This document shows, one piece after another, positions 22,695 through 32,222 of a stretch of 64,000 bases of DNA. Position 1 is the first letter of the stretch, and each line of letters opens with the position of its first letter. The position numbers and the translations under genes were made by a program. The DNA lies in NCBI GenBank assembly GCA_009746045.1, contig RPFO01000667.1:4248862-4312861 (forward strand), given 5' to 3'. The notes under the pieces were generated by a model that did not search any database, was not told the DNA's origin, and saw nothing but the letters and a program-made list of their open reading frames with translations. Source of the DNA: Mesostigma viride (taxonomy: Eukaryota > Streptophyta > Mesostigmatophyceae > Mesostigmatales > Mesostigmataceae).

Positions 22695-23134
22695 ACCCTG
22701 TGATGCCAGATCTCCTTTGCGGCCGTTCCGAGCTTGGCACTGGATTCGTTGTCCACATCGTCGCGTCGCTGCCGCAACACGATGTTTTCTGGCATCCGCG
22801 GGTTTTTGGTTCCCGCCGCACATTTGAAAGTGCTGTCCTCCGGCTTTTTGCCTTTGCACCGTGTGCAGTTCTTGGACGTTTGGAATCATGGCATGGCTAA
22901 CGTGATGACTGACTAGCTAGACCTTTTCAGTGGTTTTCCATTTGCGGGTATTTCCTCATAAATGGTGGGAGAGCGATCGCAGCAATGGTGCTCACCACTA
23001 GACACTCCCGGCCAGTTAGGCTAGAAACACACGCCCTGATCAAGCATGCTGTTTCCGGCCCCACCGTCTAGGTCATCTAGTCGCTCCACACGTAAGCCAG
23101 CCATAATTTCAATGCACAAGGATACACATTTCCA
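22695..23134. other. No gene recognised
   Basis: The stretch may include the 3' part of the RT remnant. Short open frames here lack recognisable motifs. Confidence 0.35.
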
Positions 23135-23144
23135 TCACCATTCA

Positions 23145-24195
23145 GGAAGGGGGGCCGACTAACAAGCAGAATTTAGTAGCTGACCTCATTTATGCCGACG
23201 ACATCACGCTCATCGAGAAGCCGGAGTCTGCCCAACTTTGGCTGGACTGCCTGGCGCTCGAGGCTCGGGCGGTTGGTCTAGAAATCAGCCCCAAAACGGA
23301 GGCCCTGGCCCTCGGCATGGCAGGGCCCCCACCCACACTCCGCCTCTTAGACGATGCCGAGGTCAACTACCCTACTTCAGGCCGCTTCAAGCTGCTCGGC
23401 AGTTGGCTTCCCGACTGCGAGGACGACATGACGACACGGATCGGCATGGCGTGGGCGCACCTCCATGACCACCGCCGCTGGTGGAGCAACCCCGCCCTAC
23501 CCCGGATCGTCAAGCGTGACCTCTTCAAGGTCGTCATTCTGACGATCCTGACCTACGGCGCCGAGACGTGGACACTGATGCAGGAGCTGGAGCAACGACT
23601 CGACGGCGCCGTCACCAAGATGCTGCGCAAGACCCTTAACATCCCCTTTGGTTTGCACATTAGTAATGAGGATTTGTACGCTGATTTGCCCTATGTTTCC
23701 CACATTATTAGGCACAGGCGCCTGGGCCTAGCCGGGCACCTGGCCCGCACAGATCAGGTAGATACATCAGATAGACTAGCTGGCACCAAGCCCGCCCAGC
23801 CTGGGCGATATGTCCTCACCTGGCGTGCCCCCGGCCGCGCGCGGCAGGGCCGCCACCCGTGGACTTTTCGTGATAGACTCGGCATGGACATGTGCTACAC
23901 TAGACGTGACGGGCTCACATGCACCCGGGCAGCCTCCTGGTTTGTCTGTAATATGGAGGCAGATGGTGCGCGAGGATAGATGGCAAGTAGTGATGAAGGA
24001 GACCACCCCCAAGCCTGTGGGGGCTCCGCGTGTGACCAAGTATGGCATTCATAGCGATTCGGGCCGCGGTGCCCACACCCCTGTAACTAGGACCTAGATA
24101 GCTTATACCATCCATTCCATCCCATGTTCCGCTCCCACTGAGGGCTTATGCTCACGTGACGCAGTCACGTGTCTATTAATTAATTAATTAATTAA
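23145..24195 (+). mobile_element. LINE family A copy with TTAA tail and target-site duplication
   Basis: A 5'-truncated LINE starts inside the RT just before the catalytic box LIYADDITLIEKP (about 23,185-23,225). It reads on through LTILTYGAETWTLM (about 23,545-23,590) and HRRLGLAGHLARTDQ (about 23,713-23,757) in one frame to about 23,979, after which the frame shifts near the C-terminus. The 3' UTR holds GCTCCCACTGAGGGCTTATG, a perfect hairpin CACGTGAC-GCA-GTCACGTG at 24,153-24,171, and a TTAA-repeat tail. The duplication TCACCATTCA is exact at 23,135-23,144 and 24,196-24,205. It is better preserved than the copy at 6.0-7.4 kb and represents a diverged subfamily. Confidence 0.8.
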
Positions 24196-24252
24196 TCACC
24201 ATTCATCTTCATCATCCTGAACGACTCGAAAACGCGGAAAAGATAACGGCAG

Positions 24253-24312
24253 GCTCGAGCTACCATGGTCCGGATTCTCCCGACTTCTGGCCTGCGCTGG
24301 TTGTCTCTTTGA
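24253..24312. repeat. 60-bp segment duplicated at 27,418-27,476
   Basis: CTCGAGCTACCATGGTCCGG and what follows, up to TTGTCTC(T/C)TTGATA, are found in the same orientation at both sites, each beside the CCCACAACCAGGAAC minisatellite. This points to a local duplication. On the minus strand it reads IKETTSAGQKSGESGPW in one frame, perhaps an exon fragment. Confidence 0.65.
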
Positions 24313-24419
24313 TAGCCAAGACGTAGCATCATTGGATGTACAAGGAAATATTTAATAGCTATCTTGATGTGCGTGTAGGAAGATCTGCATGGAGGAATAA
24401 CGGCGAACATGTGAAGGAA

Positions 24420-24576
24420 CAAGTATCCCACAACTAGGAACGTGCATCCCACAACCAGGAACGAGTATCCCACAACCCGGAACGTGTTTCCCACCACCAG
24501 GAACAAGTATCCCACAACCAGGAACGACTATCCCACAACTAGGAACGTGTATCCCACAACCAGGAACAAGTATCCT
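24420..24576 (+). repeat. Minisatellite 1, first block (about 20-bp unit)
   Basis: Seven to eight copies of a unit close to TATCCCACAACCAGGAACGTG (21 bases or slightly shorter) stand head to tail. A second block is at 26,925-27,288. Confidence 0.85.
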
Positions 24577-25083
24577 CTGCCGGCCGTGCCACCCCATGCA
24601 AGACCCCACAAGCCGCCCTTGCATCAAGGGGACATGCAATCATCACAAGGAGTGGTATAACTGCCGGCAGTGCCACCCCATGCAAGACCCCACAAGCCAT
24701 CCTTGGGTCAAGGGGACATGCAGTCATCACAAGGAGCGGTAACTGCCGGCAGTTCCACGCCATGCAAGACCCCACAAGCCGTCCCAGCATAAAGGGGACA
24801 TGCAGTCATCACAAGGAGTGGTAACTGCCGGCAGTGCCACCCCATGCAAGACCCCACAAGCCATCCTTGGGTCAAGGGGACATGCAGTCATCACAAGGAG
24901 TAGTAACTGCCGGCAGTGCCACCCCATGCAAGACCCCACAAGCCGTCCTTGCATAAAGGGGACATGCAGTCATCACAAGGAGTGGTAACTGCCGGCAGTG
25001 CCACCCCATGCAAGACCCCACAAGCCATCCTTGGGTCAAGGGGACATGCAGTCATCACAAGGAGTGGTAACTGCCGGCAGTGC
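24577..25083 (+). repeat. 82-bp tandem array with alternating unit types
   Basis: Units start with CTGCCGGCAG at 24,577, 24,661, 24,743, 24,825, 24,907, 24,989 and (partial) 25,071. The spacing is exactly 82 bases except the first (84). Units alternate between a type with CCATCCTTGGGTCAAGG and a type with CCGTCCTTGCATAAAGG, giving a 164-bp higher-order period. Confidence 0.9.
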
Positions 25084-25084
25084 G

Positions 25085-25307
25085 CGGCCCTAACGTTAAT
25101 TCCCACACACCCTCTGCTAACGTTAGTTTCCACACCCCTCTGCTAACGTTAGTGCCCACCCCCTCTGCTAACGTAAGGTCCCACACCCGTCTGCTAACGT
25201 AAGTGCCCCTCCCCCCTCTACTATCGTTAATTCCCTCCCCCCTTTACTAACGTTAGTCCACAACCCCCTCTGCTAACGTTAGTGCCCCCCCTCCTTTGCT
25301 AACATTA
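25085..25307 (+). repeat. Minisatellite 2, first block (CTAACGTTAGTGCCC unit)
   Basis: Copies of a 26-30 base unit (CCCCTCTGCTAACGTTAGTG plus CCC or similar) are tandemly arranged. CTAACGTTAG is palindromic. The block is cut by a LINE insertion and resumes at 26,045. Confidence 0.85.
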
Positions 25308-26032
25308 ATTAATTAATTAATTAAAATCATAGCTCCGTTGGGAGCATATGTAACACATAGCCCTGAGAAAGGGGCATCTATGGGTTTGTAATACAATCAG
25401 GGCTACAACCTGCAGGTGGAGGATGTACAACTATCACCTGCTCTGGGTGCACAAGGTGCACCTGCACCGCCATGATGGTTCATGCCTCCTTATCAAGCAC
25501 AGGCACCCAGGGGGGGCTTGAGGAGAGGGCCTAGAAGGCCTGCATGACATATGGGGTGGAAGGTATGTGGCTAGGCTATAGCTGGTGTACACATGGCATC
25601 TCAGCAGAGAGTAACTCCCTGCATAGGCATAGCACGGCTAAATTCTTAATGCATCATCCATGGGAGGTCCCGTTGTAGGCTGGGCGCGGCTAAATACTGA
25701 AAGCATCATCCATGGGGGCCATTATGGGCGCACATGCGCGTGGGCCACTTGCAAAGGCTAAGCCTATATCTGATCTACACTACTGGTATAGGTTCCCTAG
25801 TCTGAGGTGGCAGGGGGGGCCTGCCATGGCTTGTGGTCAACGTGGATGACCGCCCCCCTCCAGTACACCGGCTTCCCCCCTGCGCGCTGCCGGAGCTGGA
25901 GGTAGGTCGGCCATAGCTCGCGTCGCCGCTGTTGCTGGGCCAGGTTCAAGTCGTCGTCCAGCGTGAAGCGAGTCTCCGAGAGCTTCTTGCGGCATTTAAG
26001 GAACGCCAGCTTGTCCCCCATGGACTTAAAGC
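25308..26032 (-). mobile_element. LINE family B, 5'-truncated insertion into minisatellite 2
   Basis: The minus-strand insertion begins at 26,032 with an open coding tail (about 79 codons, stop at 25,797): DKLAFLKCRKKLSE, then DDDLNLAQQQRRRELWP, then LRQRAGGKPVYWRGAVIHVD. This resembles the C-terminal RNA-binding domain of L1 ORF1 proteins (a DL...RR...L...A.L.V pattern). A 3' UTR of about 490 bases, the CTCC-GTTG-GGAG hairpin and a TTAA tail follow. The duplication TTGCTAACATTA is exact at 25,296-25,307 and 26,033-26,044. The 3' UTR is a close inverted partner of 20,725-21,206. Confidence 0.8.
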
Positions 26033-26044
26033 TTGCTAACATTA

Positions 26045-26905
26045 GTTCCCACACCCCCTCTGCTAACGTAAGTGCCCTCCCCCCCCTGCTATCGTTAATG
26101 CCCACCCCCCTTCACTAACGTTATTCCCCGGCCAGCCCCTTTTGCTAACGTTAGTGCCCGCGCCCCTTCACAAACTTTAGTGCTCGTGCCCCTCTGCTAA
26201 CGTTAGCGCCCCCCCCCTCTGCTATAATTATTTCCCCCCTCTGCTAACTTTAATTCCCACACCCCCTCTGCTATCGTTAGTGCCCGTGCCCCTTTACTAA
26301 AGTTAGTGCCCAGCCCCCTCTGCTAATGTTAGTGCCCGTGCCCCTTTACTAACGTTAGTGCCCAGCCCCCTCTGCTAACGTTAGTGCCCGCGCCCCTTTA
26401 CAAACTTTAGTGCTCGTGCCCCTCTGCTAACGTTAGCGCCCCCCCCTCTGCTATAATTATTTCCCCCCTCTGCTAACTTTAATTCCCACACCCCCTCTGC
26501 TATCGTTAGTGCCCGTGCCCCTTTACTAACGTTAGTGCCCAGCCCCCTCTGCTAATATTAGTGCCCGTGCCCCTTTACTAACGTTATTCCCCAGCCCCCT
26601 CTGCTAACGTTAGTGCCCGCGCCCCTTTACAAACTGTAGTGCTCGTGCCCCTCTGCTAACGTTAGCGCCCCCCCCCTCTGCTATAATTATTTCCCCCCTC
26701 TGCTAACTTTAATTCCCACACCCCCTCTGCTATCGTTAGTGCCCGTGCCCCTTTACTAACGTTAGTGCCCCCCCCCTCAGCTATAATTATTTCCCCCCTC
26801 TGCTAACTTTAATTTCCACAACCCCTCTGCTATCGTTAGTGCCCGTGCCCCTCTGCTAACGTTATTCCCCAGCCCCCTCTGCTATCGCTAATGCCCGTGC
26901 CCCTT
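26045..26905 (+). repeat. Minisatellite 2, second block with higher-order pattern
   Basis: The CTAACGTTAGTGCCC units continue. A larger period of roughly 210-240 bases is visible: the phrase CTGCTATAATTATTTCCCCC recurs near 26,218, 26,448, 26,678 and 26,778, each time followed by the same variant units. Confidence 0.8.
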
Positions 26906-26924
26906 TATATTTGGACCAGGAACC

Positions 26925-27288
26925 CATCCCACAACTAGGCTCGACTATCCCACAACCAGGAACGTGCATCCCACAACCAGGAACCCATCCCACAACCCAG
27001 CCGGAGTATCCCACAACTAGGAACGTGTATCCCACAACCAGGAACAAGTATCCTACAACCAGGAACGTGCATCCCACAACCAGGAACACATCCCACAACC
27101 AGGAACGACTATCCCACAACTAGGAACGTGTATCCCACAACCAGGAACGAATTTCCCACCACCAGGAACAAGTATCCCACAACCAGGAACACATCCCACA
27201 ACCAGGAAAGTGCATCCCACAACCAGGAACAAGTATCCCAAAACAAGGAACACATCCCACAACCAGGAACGTGTATCCCACAACCAGT
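26925..27288 (+). repeat. Minisatellite 1, second block
   Basis: About 16 copies of the CCCACAACCAGGAAC-containing unit, some lacking the TAT or GTG bases so that unit length varies from 17 to 21. Confidence 0.85.
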
Positions 27289-27834
27289 CGCGCAGTCGGT
27301 CTGAATGATTGGCATTACAACGAGCGTCATACTCGTTTCCGGCTTGGCAGTGCCGTCATCCTGCATACAAAAAGCACATTGGAGCCAGCACTTTCCCGCG
27401 GGTTGTAGCCGATATTCCTCGAGCTACCATGGTCCGGATTCTCCCGATTTCTGGCCTGCGCTGGTTGTCTCCTTGATATTCCTCCATGCAGCGATATTCA
27501 CCAATGCGCTATCAATAAACAAGTCGACACCATCCGGGTATGTAAAAAAAGCACGCTGCTGGCCACGACGGTCACGGCGATGATGAACGACAATAACAAG
27601 AACGCCTAATAGCAGGCGTCATACAAACTAGAACAGACTGGAACAACTACTTACCCGGTCGTCTGTGATCTTGACACAGAGCCTGGTTTACAAGGAAGCG
27701 AGGGAAACCGGCCACTATGAGCACCCCTACTTAACCCACATAATGAAGGTTAGGAATCCTCCCCATCATGCTAACCGTAGACTCGGTGAAACGCCCCATG
27801 CTACAAATACGATAGCCCAGCAACGACTACTTGC
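27289..27834. other. No gene assigned; duplicated segment at 27,418-27,476
   Basis: On the minus strand a frame reads YPDGVDLFIDSALVNIAAWR then IKETTSAGQKSGESGPW, which looks protein-like but has no recognised family. It may be a captured exon fragment. Confidence 0.35.
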
Positions 27835-28095
27835 GGCCATCACCTTGTCCAGTTCTGGCTGGCTGTGCGGCGGTAATTTTACCAAGTTTAAAAATGTTAC
27901 GCCGCACCTGTCTATGCTTTTTTACGTAGTACCAGTGTAGTGTAGAAATCTGCCAAAAGAGCAAACGCCCAAAGCCAACTTCCAAGACGCCCAAAGCCAA
28001 ATTCCAAGACGCCCAAAGCCCAAAGGCGGGCGAGTCTGGCGCGGCGCCGGCCATTGGGCCCCGGAATAAGAAATCCTGGCCAACTTCTGATTCTT
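27835..28095 (-). repeat. Dispersed repeat A, second copy (inverted)
   Basis: Inverted match to 17,975-18,235 over about 230 bases, with an extra stretch of about 20 bases after TTTGGCAG. Confidence 0.7.
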
Positions 28096-28100
28096 GCGTG

Positions 28101-28341
28101 TACAGTCATTCACGCCTTAAGTTGGGTTCGAGGTTTTTCAACCCTTTAAGGCGTGAACCCAACTTAAGGCGTGAATGATTCTACTAAATTCTACTAATTT
28201 GAACTAAAGATACTCAAATACTGATGATTTAAAGATACTATTCTGAACTACTTTGAACTTGGAATGCCAAAATCCTATTCGACCCAACTTAAGGCGTGAA
28301 CACAACTTAAGCCAACCCAACTTAAGGCGTGAATGACTGTA
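28101..28341. mobile_element. MITE of 241 bp, Tc1/mariner-like ends
   Basis: Ends are perfect inverted repeats: TACAGTCATTCACGCCTTAA on the left, with the reverse complement on the right, extending to about 27 bases through GTTGGGTT. TA at both borders followed by CAGT fits Tc1/mariner elements. A second internal inverted set uses the same CTTAAGGCGTGAA words at about 28,149-28,178 and 28,285-28,335. There is no coding capacity. Confidence 0.8.
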
Positions 28342-28884
28342 TTTGATACTGTAGCAATCCGCAGTCAGTTAGGCCGGGTCCACACGGGCAAAACTCACAG
28401 GGAAAACTGGCCGGGGAAAACCTCTCGGCACGGGTCGGCGCGCGGTTACAGATAGTATCAGAGAGGCCAGGGGGCGAAGTGCCGGAAGTAACCGTCAAAA
28501 CCTCTGTTTCCCGCCCGGGATTTTCGCATTCCTGCCAAGGGGGGTACTCAAAACAAAAATAAAAGACACCATGCTGAAATTTTCCAAAAGTTGGCCCTTG
28601 GACCCTACCTACCTAGCATGTAGGCGCATACCTAGCAAAACCCCGAGGTCCCATGGGTTCTAGGGGTCGACCTAGAGAGCAAAAATGATCGTCTCAGCGA
28701 GCTCTACCGTTTGAGCATATTGGTGTATGGGAAAATTCCGGTTGTCTGAAATGGGTCGTTGGCCGGCGCGACGCGATACTGGCACGGCACGGCGCTGGAT
28801 AGCCGAAGCCTTGTAGTGGTGGCAGACGGCAGCATACTTCCGTGCCTAGGGGCAGCACCATCTTGCGGGCAACACCCCCCCCTC
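28342..28884. other. No gene recognised
   Basis: Flanking DNA before the 35-kb nest. No coding pattern was recognised. Confidence 0.4.
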
Positions 28885-28889
28885 TATGG

Positions 28890-31173
28890 TGTTACGTCGC
28901 GTAACAATTCGTTGTAGTTACGGACGTAAATTAGGTCTTTTGCCTCGGTTGTCCCTAGGTTTACGTTTAGGCTCCTACCGGGACATTATTGCCTTCGTAA
29001 CAGTACTGTGGTACATTGGGTGCCGTTGGGCGCCGCGCCGCGTACTTTACTAGTGGTCCTGATCCGGTGGTAGAATGTAGTGGACCAGCGTGCATCAGTA
29101 GATGTAGTGGACCAGCGTGCATCTGTAGGCGAGGGCCATGTCGGCCCGAGCGTGTTGGACCGTTGGTGACCATTTATGCGCGTTCTACCCCTTGTGTGTG
29201 CACTCGGCGTGTGTTAAATGAATTAACACATATAGGCTTGGGTCACGGCAGTGTAGTTGTGTTTCCTTCCTCTATTCCTGGAGTAAACGGGTTTTGGTAA
29301 ATGGTTGTATGGCGTATTATAGTAACACATACGTTAACCCCTCATTGGTCCCATTTAAAGCCGAAAAATCGGCTGCAAAATGCTAAATTTGCAAACCACC
29401 CCACACCCAACCTCAGTACCAACATCCAAGGGCTGTCCTTGGGGGTCAAGCATGTCCATGAGTTGCCCTTCGGGGTGAGCTATCACAACCTAACATATCT
29501 GCAGGGTAGGCCATAGAAAACTACCGCCAAAGTTAGGGGGGTCGAGACGCGCGTTTTCATTTTTGGTAGAATGCGCATTTTGAATTATGTTATAAGACCT
29601 AGGCACCTACCACTTCAGGGATGATAAACAATTAGTTGCTGAACAGTTTGAGCCATTGGAGTCATCATTTGGGTGGGTATACCAGCAGTTACACCCAGTA
29701 CAGCCCATAGGGGTACCGTTGGTAAAAAGCAACCAAGGGGGTAGGGGTGGGCATACTACCTACTAATACCTACTAATATGGCCCCCAACCATGCCATACA
29801 ATACATTTCCCTTCCACAATGATGGGGAAACATAACTGCATCATCACACTGCCCTTACATGGCACCTATGTGCAGGTGCCAGCTTGTCCATGCACGTAGG
29901 TAACGTGGTACGGATACCCTACGCAAGGCATACATTATAGGAGGCAGCCACCAACAAACTAGTGACGTTGAGCCTATTTCAGCCTGCCCTAGCAAGGATA
30001 AACTAGGCCTAAGCTGCTATAGCTTGCCAGGTGATGGCCAGCACACCTGGTGGCACATGCTGTCAATGGGAAGCTTTTACTCACCAGTTACGTGCTTGAT
30101 GATGCCACAGAGACCAGCCAACTGCCTCACAATCATGCAATATGTGTATGGGAAATGTATAACAAACATATATGGAGGTATTCAAACCCATACAGCATCT
30201 AAAACTTATCACCATCACACTGTGGCAGGTCAACTGACTGAGGGAAGCATCTAAGAAGGGTGTTTTAGAAAGGGGCCAGGCCAGGGTCAAGAAAGAGCAT
30301 GAATAATGCAAAAAGAATGTGCTACACAAGCTAGAACATATATATAAATGTCAAACATCGATAGGAAAACGATGCTGAAGCTTTACCAGGCATGGATGGC
30401 GTTACCTTGGCCCAGGCGGTGGCCGCAAAATGGCGCATTTCGGCACACCAAAGTTGTGCAGCATGGTCGCTAGATTCGGCGATTTCTTGCCACCCTTGCA
30501 CGTTTATGACTACTATGTATCATAATAAGTACAAAGAAACCAATATATCCTTTAAAATACGCCGTAAATGTATTGCTGTCAACGTTTCTATCGTCCGGCC
30601 TGATCGCAGTTTTTTCCAGCAAGAACGCTGCCGACACCTATCAAATGGCATTCCCGCGAACCAAAAATTGGCCTGTAGCATATTTAGGACGTATAAAATC
30701 AATTCCCTAAGTTTGGCCAGAAAATTCGAACGCAAACGTAAATGCCATGCGTGGGCGCAAGCCGCCATGGCCAGGTCGTCGTTTTCCGGAATGCACGTTT
30801 ATCGTGAAAAAGTACCCTGACCCCTTGTACTTTGACCGGCCAGAACACCTCTATAACTTTGTCAGAAGTATGCGAACCCTAGTACCATGCTGTGAGGAAA
30901 ATTATAAACTTTCGATCTTCTCAGCTAAACGTTTCCTAATTCTCAATAGTTTTCGCGCAATTTGGTCCCCCGCGGAGCAGCCGATGCATCGGCTGCAAGT
31001 CGATTTTTGGCGGAAAATCGGCTGCAAGACCAATGAGGGGTTAATGCATTGAGATCAGCTAGCTCCGTCACGTTCGTCTTTCGCCAGAGGTTTGAGTAGA
31101 GGAGGCCTGACCAGTTTAGGTAGTATCAGGCCCATTAGAGGTAGAGGTGGAGGTAGATATCCGCGGCGTAACA
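28890..31173 (+). repeat. 5' LTR of the outer gypsy element (split by a DNA transposon)
   Basis: LTR sequence is at 28,890-29,337 and 31,041-31,173, matching 63,345-63,920. It starts with the near-palindrome TGTTACG-TCG-CGTAACA, and its end repeats CGTAACA. The duplicated phrase GTAGTGGACCAGCGTGCATC lies inside. Confidence 0.9.
29338..31040. mobile_element. Non-autonomous piggyBac-type DNA transposon in the 5' LTR
   Basis: The 1,703-bp insertion has perfect 13-base terminal inverted repeats CCCCTCATTGGTC and is flanked by TTAA at 29,334-29,337 and 31,041-31,044. The 3' LTR at 63.79 kb shows the empty site with a single TTAA. Subterminal words such as AATCGGCTGCA occur near both ends. TTAA targets and C-rich ends are typical of the piggyBac superfamily. 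No transposase frame is present. Confidence 0.85.
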
Positions 31174-31192
31174 ATGGTATCGGAGGAACTTC
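31174..31192 (+). other. Primer binding site of the outer gypsy element
   Basis: TGGTATCGGAGG follows the 5' LTR after one base. It matches the usual complement of the initiator-methionine tRNA 3' end (TGGTATC) used by many plant gypsy and copia elements. Confidence 0.65.
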
Positions 31193-31705
31193 AGTAGGTA
31201 GAGAACGAGACGACTATCCCTTGCCACATACGCCTTTTCAAGACCCCTTCCGCGTCCAGGAATACGAAGCCGACACGTCCTTGATAGGTAATGGGCGGGT
31301 CGCCTTCAAGCTAGGAGAGTAGTGCTGCCCGTTTCGGGACACGCTCTACCTAGATGCTAGACCTGCTCGCAGCGGATAAACCCTTTCGTAGTTAGCCTGT
31401 CCTTCGCCTTGTTTTCCTGCTTACGGTTGTTTCCTGTCATAGATAGGGGAGTATTACTGTTCGGAGACGATTAGCGTCGCAGTACCTACACCTTTTTCCT
31501 TGTGCTGCTGTTTTATTAGACGGCCGCACCCGCAGAGATACGGGTCGCTGTGTTAGGACGAGCGCTGGACTATCCGGTCGCTGACTTAGGACGAGAGCTG
31601 GACAATTCCGCCCTCATTCTGCTTTCGGTGATCCAGATCGTCCAGATAAGTCGCCTACCCCTACTCTTCTAGCGTGACGTCACAAGACCCGCCAGGTGAG
31701 TTACC

Positions 31706-32098
31706 ATGAGTCAACGTCGTGTTTTTACTGCGCCTTCCCATTCATCTAGTGATAATAGCTTAGCTAAATATTACGTAGTTATTACCCCTCAATGGTCAGC
31801 CATTTTCCTCTCTTGGTCAGATGCTAGGAAGATAGTGCAAAATCGTACATATAATGTAATTAGGTATAAGAAATTTGTTACCTTCGAGGAAGCCCAACAA
31901 TTCCTTATAGACCATAGTGTATCAGATCTAGGCCTACACGTACGTTCTACTCCTCATGGTCGCCCTCCTGTAGAAGCTCTAGATTTTGCTACCCCTCCTT
32001 CGTCTCCCCCTAAGCGGGCTGTATCCTCATCTAGCTTAGATACGCCTCTCACCTTAGAATTCGGTTCCCTATCCATTACTGTTGTTAAAAAGGATTGA
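31706..32098 (+). CDS. Viroplasmin-like small ORF of the outer gypsy element
   Basis: This 130-residue frame sits between the primer site and gag. Residues about 20-70 read KYYVVITPQWSAIFLSWSDA, then YKKFVTFEEAQQFLIDH. This fits the caulimovirus P6/viroplasmin fold, also found at the N-terminus of eukaryotic RNase H1 (K-x-YVV, W, YK-F-T--EA). That domain binds nucleic acid duplexes in RNase H1. Here it stands alone with a Ser/Pro-rich tail. A role in genome packaging or translation control of the element is only a guess. Confidence 0.6.
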   Translation: MSQRRVFTAPSHSSSDNSLAKYYVVITPQWSAIFLSWSDARKIVQNRTYNVIRYKKFVTFEEAQQFLIDHSVSDLGLHVRSTPHGRPPVEALDFATPPSSPPKRAVSSSSLDTPLTLEFGSLSITVVKKD

Positions 32099-32222
32099 GT
32101 TAAATTGTTTCCTTCTTTTAAGCCATTAAAAGCTTTTTCTTTTCTTTCCTTGCCTTAAATTAGGCCTTGTCCTTTATCTTTGTTGCTTTCAGTTAGATTT
32201 CTAATCATTTACTTAAATAAAA

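Noticed and set aside
24442-24660. Open frame encoding repeated TTRN-YP peptides
   Set aside because: It is a by-product of the minisatellite; unit length varies and there is no codon bias or start context to support a gene.
24577-25083. CRISPR-like regular spacing
   Set aside because: The whole 82-bp unit repeats with no unique spacers, and the setting is eukaryotic.
25085-26905. Telomere-like CTAACG repeats
   Set aside because: The unit is 26-30 bases with a palindromic CTAACGTTAG core, not a short G-rich strand repeat; it behaves as a minisatellite.
31174-31192. tRNA gene at the initiator-Met-like sequence
   Set aside because: Only the 12-base complement of the tRNA 3' end is present, as expected for a primer binding site. 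No tRNA or rRNA gene was recognised anywhere in the window.
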